Source: Cytophagales bacterium
GTDB lineage: Bacteria > Bacteroidota > Bacteroidia > Cytophagales > Cyclobacteriaceae
NCBI GenBank assembly: GCA_020403045.1
Contig: JADBYK010000039.1
Span: 1 to 51,592, forward strand
DNA: 51,592 nucleotides
Direction: 5' to 3'
Made by a program: the position numbers and the translations under genes. The notes beneath the pieces were generated by a model. The model had not been told where the DNA came from. It searched no databases and saw only the letters and a program-made list of their open reading frames with translations. This document shows, in pieces, positions 7,772 through 16,213 of the stretch. The first letter of the stretch is position 1. Every line of letters begins with the position of its first letter.

Positions 7772-9433
7772 ATGAAAAAGACCATTATCTATTGCTTCGC
7801 AATCGTTGGCCTCTGCTTTGAAAAAGGCTTCGCACAAAAAATTGATTTGGATAAAGAGCTGTGGACTCACAACTACGTTAATATTCCAAAAAGCAACGAT
7901 TTAACCAACTTAAAGACCTACTCGGTAAATATGTTTGCTAACATGGATAATTTGAATCGCATAGGTATAACATCGAGTAAAATTGAAGCTGCTTTCAAAT
8001 TGGATGGTTTCATATATACCAAGGAATTGGCCGACATCCTAATAGACGTGACAATTGAAGACCTCAGAAAAATTTCAGAAGATGTTGTAACTAAGGAATC
8101 ATCGGTATTTGAAGGCGGTAAAAGCGTGGTTAAGAAAATTTACGTGGCCACTACTTCTTATGCCATTCCTACCACTATTAAAGCGATAAAAGCATTTAAT
8201 AAACAGGAAGTCATGAACACTGTAATAGGTGATGACCAAAATCCGGTGGTTATCTCGTTTGGAGAATTCACCACTTCTAGTGAGGCCTACGCTTACTTGA
8301 GAAAAAGTGCTGATAAAAGTTTGGAAGACTTTAAAGAAAAATACAATCAGCTACTCGTTGGTAGGTTAAATGATTTTAAGGAAAGATACGATTTTGCCAT
8401 TAGCAAAGAATCGGACGTCTTCTGGCATATTGATTTGAAGAAGAATCCCGAATTTACCGAATTCAATGAAAAACTCGGTACAATTAAGGCTGCATTTGCC
8501 GACCAGAAAGTTTCTGATGATATCAAAGCCACAAGGGAAAACCTCGCACCCACCATGCAATACTTTCGTGAAAATGCGGATAAGCTAGCTTCAGACGATA
8601 AAAAGATCAGAAAGCAAAAATATGCCTATCTAATTAATCTAGCAAAGACTCAGCTATGGTTAGAGATGGTAGATGAATGCGCGTTGACCGCTCAACAAAT
8701 TATTGATAATGACTACGACAAATTAGACGGCAAAAATTTACTTCGAGCTTCGTCTCTGCTTAAGGATGATTTGAAACGGTCACCCAATGGATCGAGACAT
8801 CTCATGAGAGATGGGTTTACTTCTGCTACTCACTTCAGCGCTTCTGAAATACAACCTATTCCATTTAAACTTCCCAATCCTCCTGCTGGATTCAAATCCT
8901 ACAAAGGAACTATGACTACGATCACAGGCGAACAGTACAAGGGTGCGCTATGGGCAAAGGCAGGAGATGTTTTGAGTTTTGAATCGAAAGATGAAACGAG
9001 ATTTGTGTACGAAAAAAACAATGAGTTGAAAGAGCAATCTATTGACCTAAAAGAAATTGAGGGAATAACACTCGACAGTGGTGAGAAATTCGTAAGGTTG
9101 AAGTATAGAGGTAATAATATGTTTTTTCAAGTCCTCCATGAGAGTGCGGGTCACAAAATACTAAAATACCTTCGCTCAAATGAGGGCGTAGAAGCAACTA
9201 GTGGGGTTGCTGATTTAAATAATGGAAAAGAAATGTGTTTGATGAACAAGACATCTGGCGAGATAAAATCGGTTAGCACTGGATTGGGCGGAAACGCAGC
9301 CAAGAAAACTGCTGAGTTTTATGCCTCGTGCGAATCGGTGAAAACCAAAATCCTCGCAAATGAGTTTGGAAGGATGAACGAGTTAGATGGACAAATCAAA
9401 GCCTTGGCTTTTTTTGAGCAGAACTGTAAATAA
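7772..9433 (+). CDS. Secreted protein of unknown function
   Basis: A 553-residue protein with a Sec signal peptide (KKTIIYCFAIVGLCF, likely cleaved after GFAQ near residue 21). The mature part is charged and mostly helical in the middle (KSADKSLEDFKEKYNQLL, then NLAKTQLWLEMVDECALTAQQ, resembling a helical-repeat segment). A beta-rich domain follows from about residue 380 (GTMTTITGEQYKGALW ... GEKFVRLKYRG), similar in flavour to small barrel domains seen in Bacteroidota secreted proteins. Three cysteines occur in the last 80 residues, two of them late (YASCESVK, FFEQNCK). No family was recognised. It is transcribed alone and ends at a strong terminator. Confidence 0.8.
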   Translation: MKKTIIYCFAIVGLCFEKGFAQKIDLDKELWTHNYVNIPKSNDLTNLKTYSVNMFANMDNLNRIGITSSKIEAAFKLDGFIYTKELADILIDVTIEDLRKISEDVVTKESSVFEGGKSVVKKIYVATTSYAIPTTIKAIKAFNKQEVMNTVIGDDQNPVVISFGEFTTSSEAYAYLRKSADKSLEDFKEKYNQLLVGRLNDFKERYDFAISKESDVFWHIDLKKNPEFTEFNEKLGTIKAAFADQKVSDDIKATRENLAPTMQYFRENADKLASDDKKIRKQKYAYLINLAKTQLWLEMVDECALTAQQIIDNDYDKLDGKNLLRASSLLKDDLKRSPNGSRHLMRDGFTSATHFSASEIQPIPFKLPNPPAGFKSYKGTMTTITGEQYKGALWAKAGDVLSFESKDETRFVYEKNNELKEQSIDLKEIEGITLDSGEKFVRLKYRGNNMFFQVLHESAGHKILKYLRSNEGVEATSGVADLNNGKEMCLMNKTSGEIKSVSTGLGGNAAKKTAEFYASCESVKTKILANEFGRMNELDGQIKALAFFEQNCK

Positions 9434-9465
9434 TGCCAATCTGTAGCTAATTTCTTTTCGAAATA

Positions 9466-9497
9466 CAAAGACCTATCAATCAGATGATAGGTCTTTG
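9466..9497. terminator. Strong bidirectional terminator
   Basis: A perfect 13-bp stem (9466-9478 with 9485-9497, CAAAGACCTATCA) with a 6-base loop, followed by CATTTTAG on the plus strand. It separates the convergent genes ending at 9433 and 9525 and should stop transcription from both sides. Confidence 0.85.
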
Positions 9498-9524
9498 CAT
9501 TTTAGAGTTTCTAAGCAATTGTCC

Positions 9525-9728
9525 TCATTTCGCCCTCACCTGAAAACCCTTCTCTCCATTTTTCTCCACTTCGCGTAGGGTGCGCAATTGTTTCATTTCT
9601 TCCAGCAATTGCAGCAGAGCAGCTTCATCGCTTGTGCCTATGTGCGCACGAATTTCAGCCAATGTCTTAATGTCGTTGGGGGCTTTGCGAAAGTCGGTAA
9701 TGAAGTTGAGGATGTCTATCTTTTTCAT
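9525..9728 (-). CDS. Small winged-helix-like protein
   Basis: A 67-residue protein reading MKKIDILNFITDFRK, then IKTLAEIRAHIGTSDEAALL, then basic C-terminal strands ending FQVRAK. The pattern of helices followed by two short strands fits a minimal winged helix-turn-helix. It has good protein-like composition, a clean ATG, and a terminator just downstream. A DNA-binding function is inference; no family name can be given with certainty. Confidence 0.65.
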   Translation of the reverse strand: MKKIDILNFITDFRKAPNDIKTLAEIRAHIGTSDEAALLQLLEEMKQLRTLREVEKNGEKGFQVRAK

Positions 9729-10004
9729 CGGTCTATTGGATTTGAGATTTTAATTGTACGAAAAAATGAAGGGAAGGTTCGCTTCGTTCTTGCAGTTCAT
9801 TTTTCGCTAGACTATTTTGCATGAGGCATTGCGAATCTTCCTTTTCAAGTATCGTCTCCCATTTCGGGGACGATACGTTGTTAGCAACCGCTCGCGTTTG
9901 AAGCGCATTCTCCCCGAGGCGTGAGACAAGGCGAGAAAGCGGTGGGCAAGCCCAATCAAACAAAATTCCTATCTTGTCATATCTTATAACCTAATCCATG
10001 CACT
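9729..10004. other. Gap with two consecutive hairpins upstream of an M20 peptidase gene
   Basis: This 276-base gap lies between divergent genes. It holds an 11-bp stem with one G-T pair at 9849-9876 (GTATCGTC... /...GACGATAC) and directly after it GTTG-TTAG-CAAC (9877-9888). No protein is supported here; the frame readable on the minus strand has unlikely composition and no family match. Confidence 0.5.
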
Positions 10005-11417
10005 ATGCGCTTTATAATACAATTATTTTTCTTGTTTGTATTTGCATTGATATCCTCCTCGGTACTCGCCCAAACCAAACAACCCGATTGGGCAAAATTA
10101 CAGGATGAAACACTCAAACATTTTCAAGCCATCTTAAAGATTAACTCGAGCGTAGCCACAGGATATGAGGCACCAGTTGTAGAGTACCTCAAATCAGTTT
10201 TGGATAAAGAAGGGATTACCACAAAAGTCTTTTCGAATGACCCCAAGCGCCCAAACTTGGTAGCGCGCATAAAAGGAAACGGCAACAAAAAACCTGTGTT
10301 GATCATGGCGCATACTGATGTGGTCAGTGTTGATACGACTAAATGGATACATCCTCCTTTTTCAGCTACTCGCGATGGTGGTTATGTGTATGCACGCGGT
10401 GCGGTAGATGACAAAGACAATGTAGTGGCTGCACTTATGGTGATGCTTCAACTAAAAAGACTAGGTATTGTATTGGATAGAGACGTGATTTTCTTAGCCG
10501 AAGCAGGTGAGGAATCAAATACTAAAGTGGGAATTGATTTTATGGTGAGCGAACATTGGGCAGATATCGAAGCAGAATTTTGCTTTGCCGAAGGTGGTGG
10601 CGTCACGCGCAAAGATGGGAAAATAGTGTATGCTGCGGTTTCTACTACTGAAAAAGTGCCGAGAGGCGCAAAACTGATTGCGCGAGGCACAGCTGGACAT
10701 GGGTCAGTTCCCTTGCAAGACAATGCCATCGTACATCTCTCACAAGCGATTTCAAAAATTGCAGCATGGCAAACCCCTATGCGGTTGAATGAAACAACCC
10801 GCGCATTTTTTACACGGTTGGCATCCGTTAGTGCGCCAGCTGATGCTGCCCGTTACCTGGCGGTGGTGAATGACAAAGAGGCTGAAAAAGCACAAGAATA
10901 CTTCGCGGACAAAGAGCCACGAATGTACTCCACACTTCGCACCTCTATCTCGCCCAATATTTTTAAAGGAGGGTATTTGAGCAACGTAATCCCCAGCGAG
11001 GCCGAAGCCACTTTGGACATACGCGCTTTGCCCGATGAAGACATGTCAGCGCTATTAGCCGAGATGAAACGCGTGATCAACGACTCACAGATCGAGATCG
11101 TTGCGAATACAAAAAACCTGCGTCCGTCCGCCAGACCTTCACGGTTAGAATCGGATGCCTTTAAAATAACCGAAGCTGCGATCAAGAAGATCTACAACAC
11201 CGTCACAATTCCAACCATGCCAACAGGTGCCACCGATATGGCATTTTTACGTGCAAAAGGTGTAGAGTGCTATGGCATCGGCCCGATGACGGACATAGAA
11301 GATGGCCCTAAAGGTTTTGGCGCCCACAGCGACCAGGAGCGCATCCTTGAAGAATCGCTGCACAAGTTTGTTCAGTTTAACTGGGAAGTGATTGTGAATT
11401 TGGCGAAGGCGAATTAG
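10005..11417 (+). CDS. Secreted M20 family metallopeptidase
   Basis: A 470-residue zinc peptidase or acylase, exported by a signal peptide (IIQLFFLFVFALISSSVLAQ, cleavage near residue 22). M20 landmarks are in order: AHTDVVSVD with the first zinc histidine, GAVDDKDN with the bridging aspartate, AEAGEES with the catalytic and zinc glutamates, and a late GAHSDQER with the last zinc histidine. A dimerisation (lid) domain sits between about residues 215 and 340 and contains RGTAGHGS. Likely substrates are short peptides or acylated amino acids in the periplasm; the exact one is unknown. Confidence 0.94.
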   Translation: MRFIIQLFFLFVFALISSSVLAQTKQPDWAKLQDETLKHFQAILKINSSVATGYEAPVVEYLKSVLDKEGITTKVFSNDPKRPNLVARIKGNGNKKPVLIMAHTDVVSVDTTKWIHPPFSATRDGGYVYARGAVDDKDNVVAALMVMLQLKRLGIVLDRDVIFLAEAGEESNTKVGIDFMVSEHWADIEAEFCFAEGGGVTRKDGKIVYAAVSTTEKVPRGAKLIARGTAGHGSVPLQDNAIVHLSQAISKIAAWQTPMRLNETTRAFFTRLASVSAPADAARYLAVVNDKEAEKAQEYFADKEPRMYSTLRTSISPNIFKGGYLSNVIPSEAEATLDIRALPDEDMSALLAEMKRVINDSQIEIVANTKNLRPSARPSRLESDAFKITEAAIKKIYNTVTIPTMPTGATDMAFLRAKGVECYGIGPMTDIEDGPKGFGAHSDQERILEESLHKFVQFNWEVIVNLAKAN

Positions 11418-11426
11418 TTGGTTTGA

Positions 11427-11930
11427 ATGAATACTCCATTAAAAAACACTTTCTATTGCATCGGATTTTTAGTTATTCTTCTCTCTTGCAAAAAAGAGAG
11501 CAAGAAGTATTCTCACGATATAGGATACATTGATCCAGCCACGGCTTTTGGTGACAAGGAATTTAAAACATGTAGTGATCATATCTTTGAGTATTACAAC
11601 TTCGAAACTAATGCTGGATATAAATATGGAAAGAGAGCATTGAGAGATTCTATAGCAAAGAAATATTCTGCTATTGGAAATGAGTCTGGTTACTTAACGT
11701 TCCGCTTCGTGGTCAATTGCAAAGGGTCGGCAGGACGATATCAGATCATAGAAAACGATCTAGATCTAAAGCCAAAAAAATTCAGTAAGGAATTGGTTTC
11801 CCATTTATTTTCAATTACTCAACAATTCAAAGAATGGCAACCTGCCAATTGGGAGAATGAATCAAGGGATTATAACACATACTTAACTTACAAAATGCGT
11901 GATGGTAAAATCATTGAAATTTTGCCTTAG
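11427..11930 (+). CDS. Lipoprotein with a TonB-C-like domain
   Basis: A 167-residue lipoprotein: FYCIGFLVILLSCKKES gives a lipobox with Cys near residue 21. The C-terminal half (LTFRFVVNCKGSAGRYQIIE, then FKEWQPANW, then YLTYKMRDGKIIEILP) resembles the beta-alpha-beta pattern of TonB C-terminal domains used in many stand-alone Bacteroidota envelope proteins. It starts 9 bases after the M20 gene and overlaps the next gene by about 29 bases. The role is unknown. Confidence 0.78.
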   Translation: MNTPLKNTFYCIGFLVILLSCKKESKKYSHDIGYIDPATAFGDKEFKTCSDHIFEYYNFETNAGYKYGKRALRDSIAKKYSAIGNESGYLTFRFVVNCKGSAGRYQIIENDLDLKPKKFSKELVSHLFSITQQFKEWQPANWENESRDYNTYLTYKMRDGKIIEILP

Positions 11931-12741
11931 TTTATTCGCTCTATTGTTTTCAAATTGTCAAAACTCTGACGATTATAAAGACTACTCAATTTCTGAGAGG
12001 AAAAAGATGTCAATAGAATACTTAGAAAACGGAGAGAAAAATTTCGGCCAAGGAAGTCCAGAAAATATGGAACTTATTGAGATTGCCATAAAGCTAGACC
12101 CCGCTAATGCAGCGGCATGGAGAGAACTATCAGTACCCTATTTGAAGCGCGGCATCCCTCATGAATGGAAACCCCTTTTTGACAAAGCGGTTGAGCTTGA
12201 CCCAGTGACATGGCAAGGATGGCGAGGTTATCTGAAATTGTTCTTCTACCGAGACTATGAATCTGCCATTGCCGATTTTAATGCAACAGATACTCTAACG
12301 CCCGGTTTTACAGATTATCCCCAAAGCATGAGTGTTGACTATCTTCGGGGGCTTGCTTATTTTCAACTAGGCGAAGAAGAAAAAGCATTAGACTATTACA
12401 CTAAATACATCAATGAGGTAACTACTAAAAGTGGTGAAGATTGGGTAGACGTATTCGCGTTTATCCATCGGGCTATTCTGTTTATGAAATTACGAGAATA
12501 TGAAAAGGCCGTGGTCGACTTAGAAAAATGTCTTAAATATTACCCCTCTTCGTCTGATGCTTATTACCATCTAGCAATGATTAACTTTGAGCAGGGTAGA
12601 AAACAAATTGCGAAAGAGCAGATAGCGAAGGCAAAGAGTCTATTCGAAAAAGGTTATTATATGCATAAGCCTTACGTAGAGACTTTTGGACAGATCGATC
12701 TCTATGCTATTGAGGATATTGAGAAAAAAGTAACAGATTAG
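11902..12741 (+). CDS. TPR-repeat lipoprotein
   Basis: About 279 residues. The start VKSLKFCLSLFALLFSNCQNS is a lipoprotein signal with the lipobox Cys near residue 19. The remainder is tetratricopeptide repeat: AIKLDPANAAAWRELSVPYL, then AVELDPVTWQGWRGYLKL, then LRGLAYFQLGEEEKALDYY, then a later unit ending YYHLAMINFEQGRKQIAKEQ. TPRs mediate protein-protein contacts. ATG at 11902 is preferred to GTG at 11899; either way the start lies inside the upstream gene, so the two are co-translated. Confidence 0.85.
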   Translation: MVKSLKFCLSLFALLFSNCQNSDDYKDYSISERKKMSIEYLENGEKNFGQGSPENMELIEIAIKLDPANAAAWRELSVPYLKRGIPHEWKPLFDKAVELDPVTWQGWRGYLKLFFYRDYESAIADFNATDTLTPGFTDYPQSMSVDYLRGLAYFQLGEEEKALDYYTKYINEVTTKSGEDWVDVFAFIHRAILFMKLREYEKAVVDLEKCLKYYPSSSDAYYHLAMINFEQGRKQIAKEQIAKAKSLFEKGYYMHKPYVETFGQIDLYAIEDIEKKVTD

Positions 12742-12747
12742 GGTTAG

Positions 12748-13716
12748 CTACTCTGCCAACATCGGTCGCATCTCAACCGACTTCGCGGCAGCTTCCAAAA
12801 TCTCGAACGCACTTTCTGCTGTTCTGTTTTCGGTATCAAGGGTTGGGTTTATCTCTACAATTTCCCATGCACACACACGGGGGTCTTTGCAAAGTTCGGC
12901 ATTGATCACTTTGGCTTCCTCTACGGTAAGTCCATTGGGCACCGGTGTGCCAGTGCCTGTTGAAAAACGACTGTCAATAGCATCTACATCAAATGAAACA
13001 TAAATCAAGTCACAGTGATCGAGCATCTGCAATACTTTTTGCGCCATTTGCTCGGCACCAAATTTTTTGATGTCTTCTACTTCAATAAAGTTGATATTAT
13101 TTTTATTGATCAGATAATTTTCCGGTTTCTCAAAATCACGGACAGCTATGTACACGAGATCTTCCGAATTAATCTTTGGCCCTTGCATGCCGACATTTTT
13201 GATCTGTTCCCAATAATCTAATGTCTCACCACGCGGGTCATTTACTTTACATTCAAAGTTGTCGAGGCCAAGTGCCATGGCAAGTGGCATTCCATGCATA
13301 TTGCCAGAAGGAGTTGTAAAAGGCGTGTGCATATCGGCATGGGCATCGATCCACACCACACCCAATTTCTTTTTTGGGTATGCCTTCTTAATGCCTGCTA
13401 TGGTACCGTAGGCTGTAGAATGATCACCCGCCATAATCAAAGGGAAGAAATCATCGAACAGCTGCTCATATACCTCCAGGCAAACACGTTCTTCCATGAT
13501 CAAAACGCCATCAATAAACTTAGCATAGGCATGCTCTGCGCCATCGAAAAGAAGCTCGTTCACGTTTTCCACTTCAATCGAATCGTATTTTCTGAACAAA
13601 TCCGACTTCAAATCTAAGCTGGCGATTTTCATCGCTTCCACGCCCAAACTGGCACCACGGGTTCCTGCACCGATTTCTGACTTAACCTCAATGATTTTTA
13701 TTTCTTTCCCCTTCAC
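12748..13716 (-). CDS. Arginase
   Basis: Ureohydrolase-family protein of 322 residues, predicted to split arginine into ornithine and urea with a binuclear manganese centre. Ligand motifs are AGDHS (96-100), DAHADMH (124-130) and SFDVDAID (241-248). SGNMHGMP and GTGTPVPNGLT, with EINPTLD near the C-terminus, favour arginase over agmatinase, although DAHADMH differs slightly from the usual DAHTDxN. It is divergent from the arginine decarboxylase gene across a 250-base shared region, so two arginine-consuming routes start here. It converges on the TPR gene with a 6-base gap. Confidence 0.9.
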   Translation of the reverse strand: MKGKEIKIIEVKSEIGAGTRGASLGVEAMKIASLDLKSDLFRKYDSIEVENVNELLFDGAEHAYAKFIDGVLIMEERVCLEVYEQLFDDFFPLIMAGDHSTAYGTIAGIKKAYPKKKLGVVWIDAHADMHTPFTTPSGNMHGMPLAMALGLDNFECKVNDPRGETLDYWEQIKNVGMQGPKINSEDLVYIAVRDFEKPENYLINKNNINFIEVEDIKKFGAEQMAQKVLQMLDHCDLIYVSFDVDAIDSRFSTGTGTPVPNGLTVEEAKVINAELCKDPRVCAWEIVEINPTLDTENRTAESAFEILEAAAKSVEMRPMLAE

Positions 13717-13966
13717 AAAAATATGATTTGTATAAAACGATTAACTACCAGTAAAAACGAACGTTCTTTGGCTAAATCCCGTCAGAAATCGGGGAGCGCA
13801 TGTGCGATTGCAAAAACCAAGGAACTGTAGTTAACCATACCGCTTGAATTATTGCAAAGATGGCAAAATTATGGCAATATTGCACCCAAATTTTTAGGTT
13901 GTTGGTTGATCGCTCAGCGTTGTTCGAAGACCTCCACCAGCCCACCACCGAACAACTAGTAAAGAA
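13717..13966. promoter_or_regulatory. Divergent promoter region for arginase and arginine decarboxylase
   Basis: The 250 bases must hold both promoters. The half near the arginase is A/T-rich. Close to the decarboxylase gene lies an inverted repeat, GTTGTTCG paired with CGAACAAC over a 22-base loop, about 13918-13956, which resembles the repeat at 2766-2840. ATTGCAAAGATGGC and ATTGCACCC occur upstream as short direct ATTGCA repeats. No clear -33/-7 promoter pair could be fixed. Confidence 0.45.
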
Positions 13967-15412
13967 ATGAAGAGCTATCGCGAACTAATTGAGCAAACCT
14001 TCGAATTCCCACAAAAGGAATTTAAGGTTAGAAACCACGAATTACTGTTTAATGATGTGCCGTTGATGGACATCATCAAGCAATATGGAACGCCAGTGAA
14101 AATCACTTATCTCCCAAAGATCAGCGAGAATATCCGATTCGCAAAAGCGGCTTTTAACAACGCCATGGAGCGGTTTAAGTACAATGGCACGTATACTTAT
14201 TGCTATTGCACCAAATCTTCACACTATGATTTTGTGCTCGAAGAAGCGTTGAAGAACGACATCCATATCGAAACTTCTTCAGCCTTTGACATTCCGATTG
14301 TAAGAACGCTTTATGGTCGCGGAAAAATTAGCAAAGAGACGTTTATCTTGTGCAATGGATTTAAAATGCCGAAGTACCGGGATTATATCACGGAGCTGTT
14401 GAACGATGGCTTCAATTGCATGCCTATCCTCGACAATTTAAGTGAAATCGATACCTACGAAAAGAATGTTACAAGGCCTTACAACGTAGGTATTCGTGTG
14501 GCTGCCGATGAAGAACCGAAGTTCGAATTTTACACCTCTCGCCTCGGCATTCGCTACAATGACATTAACACTTTATACAAGGAAAAAATTGCCACCAGCA
14601 ATAAGGCATCACTAAAGTTGTTGCATTTTTTTATTAACACCGGAATAAAAGATACCGCCTATTATTGGAGTGAATTAAGTCGATTTATTTTCAAGTACTG
14701 CGAAATGAAAAAAATCTGTCCTACACTTGATTCGATTGATATCGGTGGCGGATTTCCAGTAAAAACTTCGTTGACGTTTCAGTATGACTACAAGTACATG
14801 ATTGAACAAATCGTGGAAAACATCAAGTGGATTTGTGAAAAGAACAATGTGCCCGTACCTAACATCTTTACGGAATTCGGAAGCTTCACGGTAGCCGAAA
14901 GTGGAGCCGTACTTTACTCTGTAGTAGATCAAAAACTACAAAACGACAAAGAGCTTTGGTATATGATTGATGGCTCGTTCATCACTCATCTACCCGATGT
15001 GTGGGGAATGAATCAGAAGTATATTTTGATGGCGTTGAACAAGTGGGACGACCCCTATCACAAAATAAATATTGGAGGCCTTACCTGCGACAGTCAGGAC
15101 TACTACAATTCCGAAGCACATACGGGAGAAGTTTTCTTGCCGATGATTACGGACGAAGAGCCTTTGCATATTGGCTTTTTTCATACAGGGGCTTATCAGG
15201 AATCATTGGGAGGCTATGGTGGCATTCAACATTGTCTGATTCCTGCACCCAAGCACGTTCTCATTGATCGCAATGAAGATGGCGAGCTTTCTACAGAACT
15301 TTTTGCCAGCGAGCAAACCAGCGAAAGCATGATGAAGATTTTAGGCTATGAGGAAGCCCAAGCACCCAAGAGACAAAAGCCAACAAAGTTAAAAGTAAGC
15401 GGGTCAGTTTAG
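13967..15412 (+). CDS. Biosynthetic arginine decarboxylase, short Bacteroidota type
   Basis: A 481-residue PLP-dependent fold-type III decarboxylase. The PLP lysine is Lys83 (YCYCTKSSHYDF), the phosphate-binding loop is IDIGGGFP near residue 257, and the active-site cysteine motif TCDSQD is near residue 372. It lacks the extra domains of E. coli SpeA and is close to the short enzymes annotated arginine decarboxylase in flavobacteria and Cytophagales. Expected reaction: arginine to agmatine and CO2, feeding polyamines. An ornithine or other diamine-related substrate cannot be excluded from sequence alone. Next to it are the divergent arginase and a repeat copy at its 3' side. Confidence 0.85.
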   Translation: MKSYRELIEQTFEFPQKEFKVRNHELLFNDVPLMDIIKQYGTPVKITYLPKISENIRFAKAAFNNAMERFKYNGTYTYCYCTKSSHYDFVLEEALKNDIHIETSSAFDIPIVRTLYGRGKISKETFILCNGFKMPKYRDYITELLNDGFNCMPILDNLSEIDTYEKNVTRPYNVGIRVAADEEPKFEFYTSRLGIRYNDINTLYKEKIATSNKASLKLLHFFINTGIKDTAYYWSELSRFIFKYCEMKKICPTLDSIDIGGGFPVKTSLTFQYDYKYMIEQIVENIKWICEKNNVPVPNIFTEFGSFTVAESGAVLYSVVDQKLQNDKELWYMIDGSFITHLPDVWGMNQKYILMALNKWDDPYHKINIGGLTCDSQDYYNSEAHTGEVFLPMITDEEPLHIGFFHTGAYQESLGGYGGIQHCLIPAPKHVLIDRNEDGELSTELFASEQTSESMMKILGYEEAQAPKRQKPTKLKVSGSV

Positions 15413-15463
15413 CCTCACCCTTTTTGTTGAAAAGCTGTTCTATGTTAGCATTGATTTAACCGT

Positions 15464-15580
15464 AATTATGCAATAGAGAAAAGACTATTGCATAATTTGA
15501 CGAATGAACCCTGACGATACTGTCAGGGTCATTGTCCAGGTTAAACCCTGACAATCCTGACGCAAGGAGGGATTCGTCAG
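15464..15580 (-). repeat. Hairpin-rich intergenic repeat, copy 2
   Basis: Read on the minus strand it repeats the order of blocks seen at 1-137: CAGGGTTTAACCT, GACAAT, TGACAGTATCGTCA, ATTCGTCAA, then a terminal hairpin. The terminal hairpin is a perfect 13-bp stem (15464-15476 with 15485-15497); the inner one is 8 bp (15508-15515 with 15522-15529). Arms differ in sequence from copy 1 while pairing is kept, which suggests that structure is conserved. The copy sits between the convergent decarboxylase and HAD phosphatase genes. Confidence 0.75.
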
Positions 15581-15589
15581 CTTAATAAG

Positions 15590-16135
15590 TCAAAATTTTA
15601 ATCCCAATGGATAATCTGGGTTTAAGTGATTCCTTATCAAAGATGAGGCCTCTTTCAAATTCATACAAGCAAAGTCCGCTTTATTCTCGGGCTCAATGTC
15701 GTGGCCTATCTGAATGGTCCGAATGCCCAACTGCCTGGCCGGAATGATATCCCTACCACGATCGCCTACCATCCAGGAGGCAGAAAAATCAACGTTAAAT
15801 TTTGCTCTGGCCTTTTCAAACATAAGTGTGCCTGGCTTGCGGGTCAATGAAGCAGAAACGGTTGGATGGCAAGGCGAAAAATAGAAATGATCAATTAAAT
15901 TTCCACAAGCATGTTGCAGAAATTGATGGCATGCTTCCATCTCGGTCTGCGTATAAATGCCCTGGGCAATGCCGGATTGATTGGTCACCACCACCAATAA
16001 ATAGCCAGCAGACTTTAGTTCGCGTAACGCTTCCAGCACTCCGGGTAAAATTCTGAACTGATCAACACGATAGGTGTAATTGGGATTGTCTTCGTTTAAA
16101 ACACCATCACGATCTAGAAAAATACATTTTGTCAT
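15590..16135 (-). CDS. HAD-IIIA phosphatase, GmhB-like
   Basis: A 181-residue HAD hydrolase. Motif I is FLDRDGVLN (6-14), the motif II region is VVVTNQSGIAQG, and motif IV is WMVGDRGRDI. The layout is that of histidinol/heptose bisphosphate phosphatases, so D-glycero-manno-heptose 1,7-bisphosphate 7-phosphatase (LPS heptose pathway) is a candidate. The typical GmhB zinc loop with CxH and CxC is reduced to SPCHPTVSASLTRKPG, so zinc binding is doubtful and the substrate is uncertain. It ends only 10 bases from the repeat copy at 15464-15580. Confidence 0.82.
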   Translation of the reverse strand: MTKCIFLDRDGVLNEDNPNYTYRVDQFRILPGVLEALRELKSAGYLLVVVTNQSGIAQGIYTQTEMEACHQFLQHACGNLIDHFYFSPCHPTVSASLTRKPGTLMFEKARAKFNVDFSASWMVGDRGRDIIPARQLGIRTIQIGHDIEPENKADFACMNLKEASSLIRNHLNPDYPLGLKF

Positions 16136-16213
16136 CCCGTAAAATTAATCAATTGTATAAACGTTCCTTTTTTATAGTTTTGTTATCAATTGACTTACGC
16201 AATCTAAATTAGT

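Noticed and set aside
9877-9900. Resemblance of GTTGTTAGCAAC to integron attC core sites
   Set aside because: No paired R/L boxes in the right layout, no integrase and no cassette array in the window.
9733-9963. 76-codon open frame on the minus strand with a start codon
   Set aside because: Composition is not protein-like, it covers two hairpins, and no family pattern is visible; treated as non-coding.
15464-15497. Terminal hairpin of repeat copy 2 as terminator of the arginine decarboxylase gene
   Set aside because: The stem is perfect but no T-run follows, and the same hairpin position occurs in copy 1 in an unrelated setting, so it belongs to the repeat.
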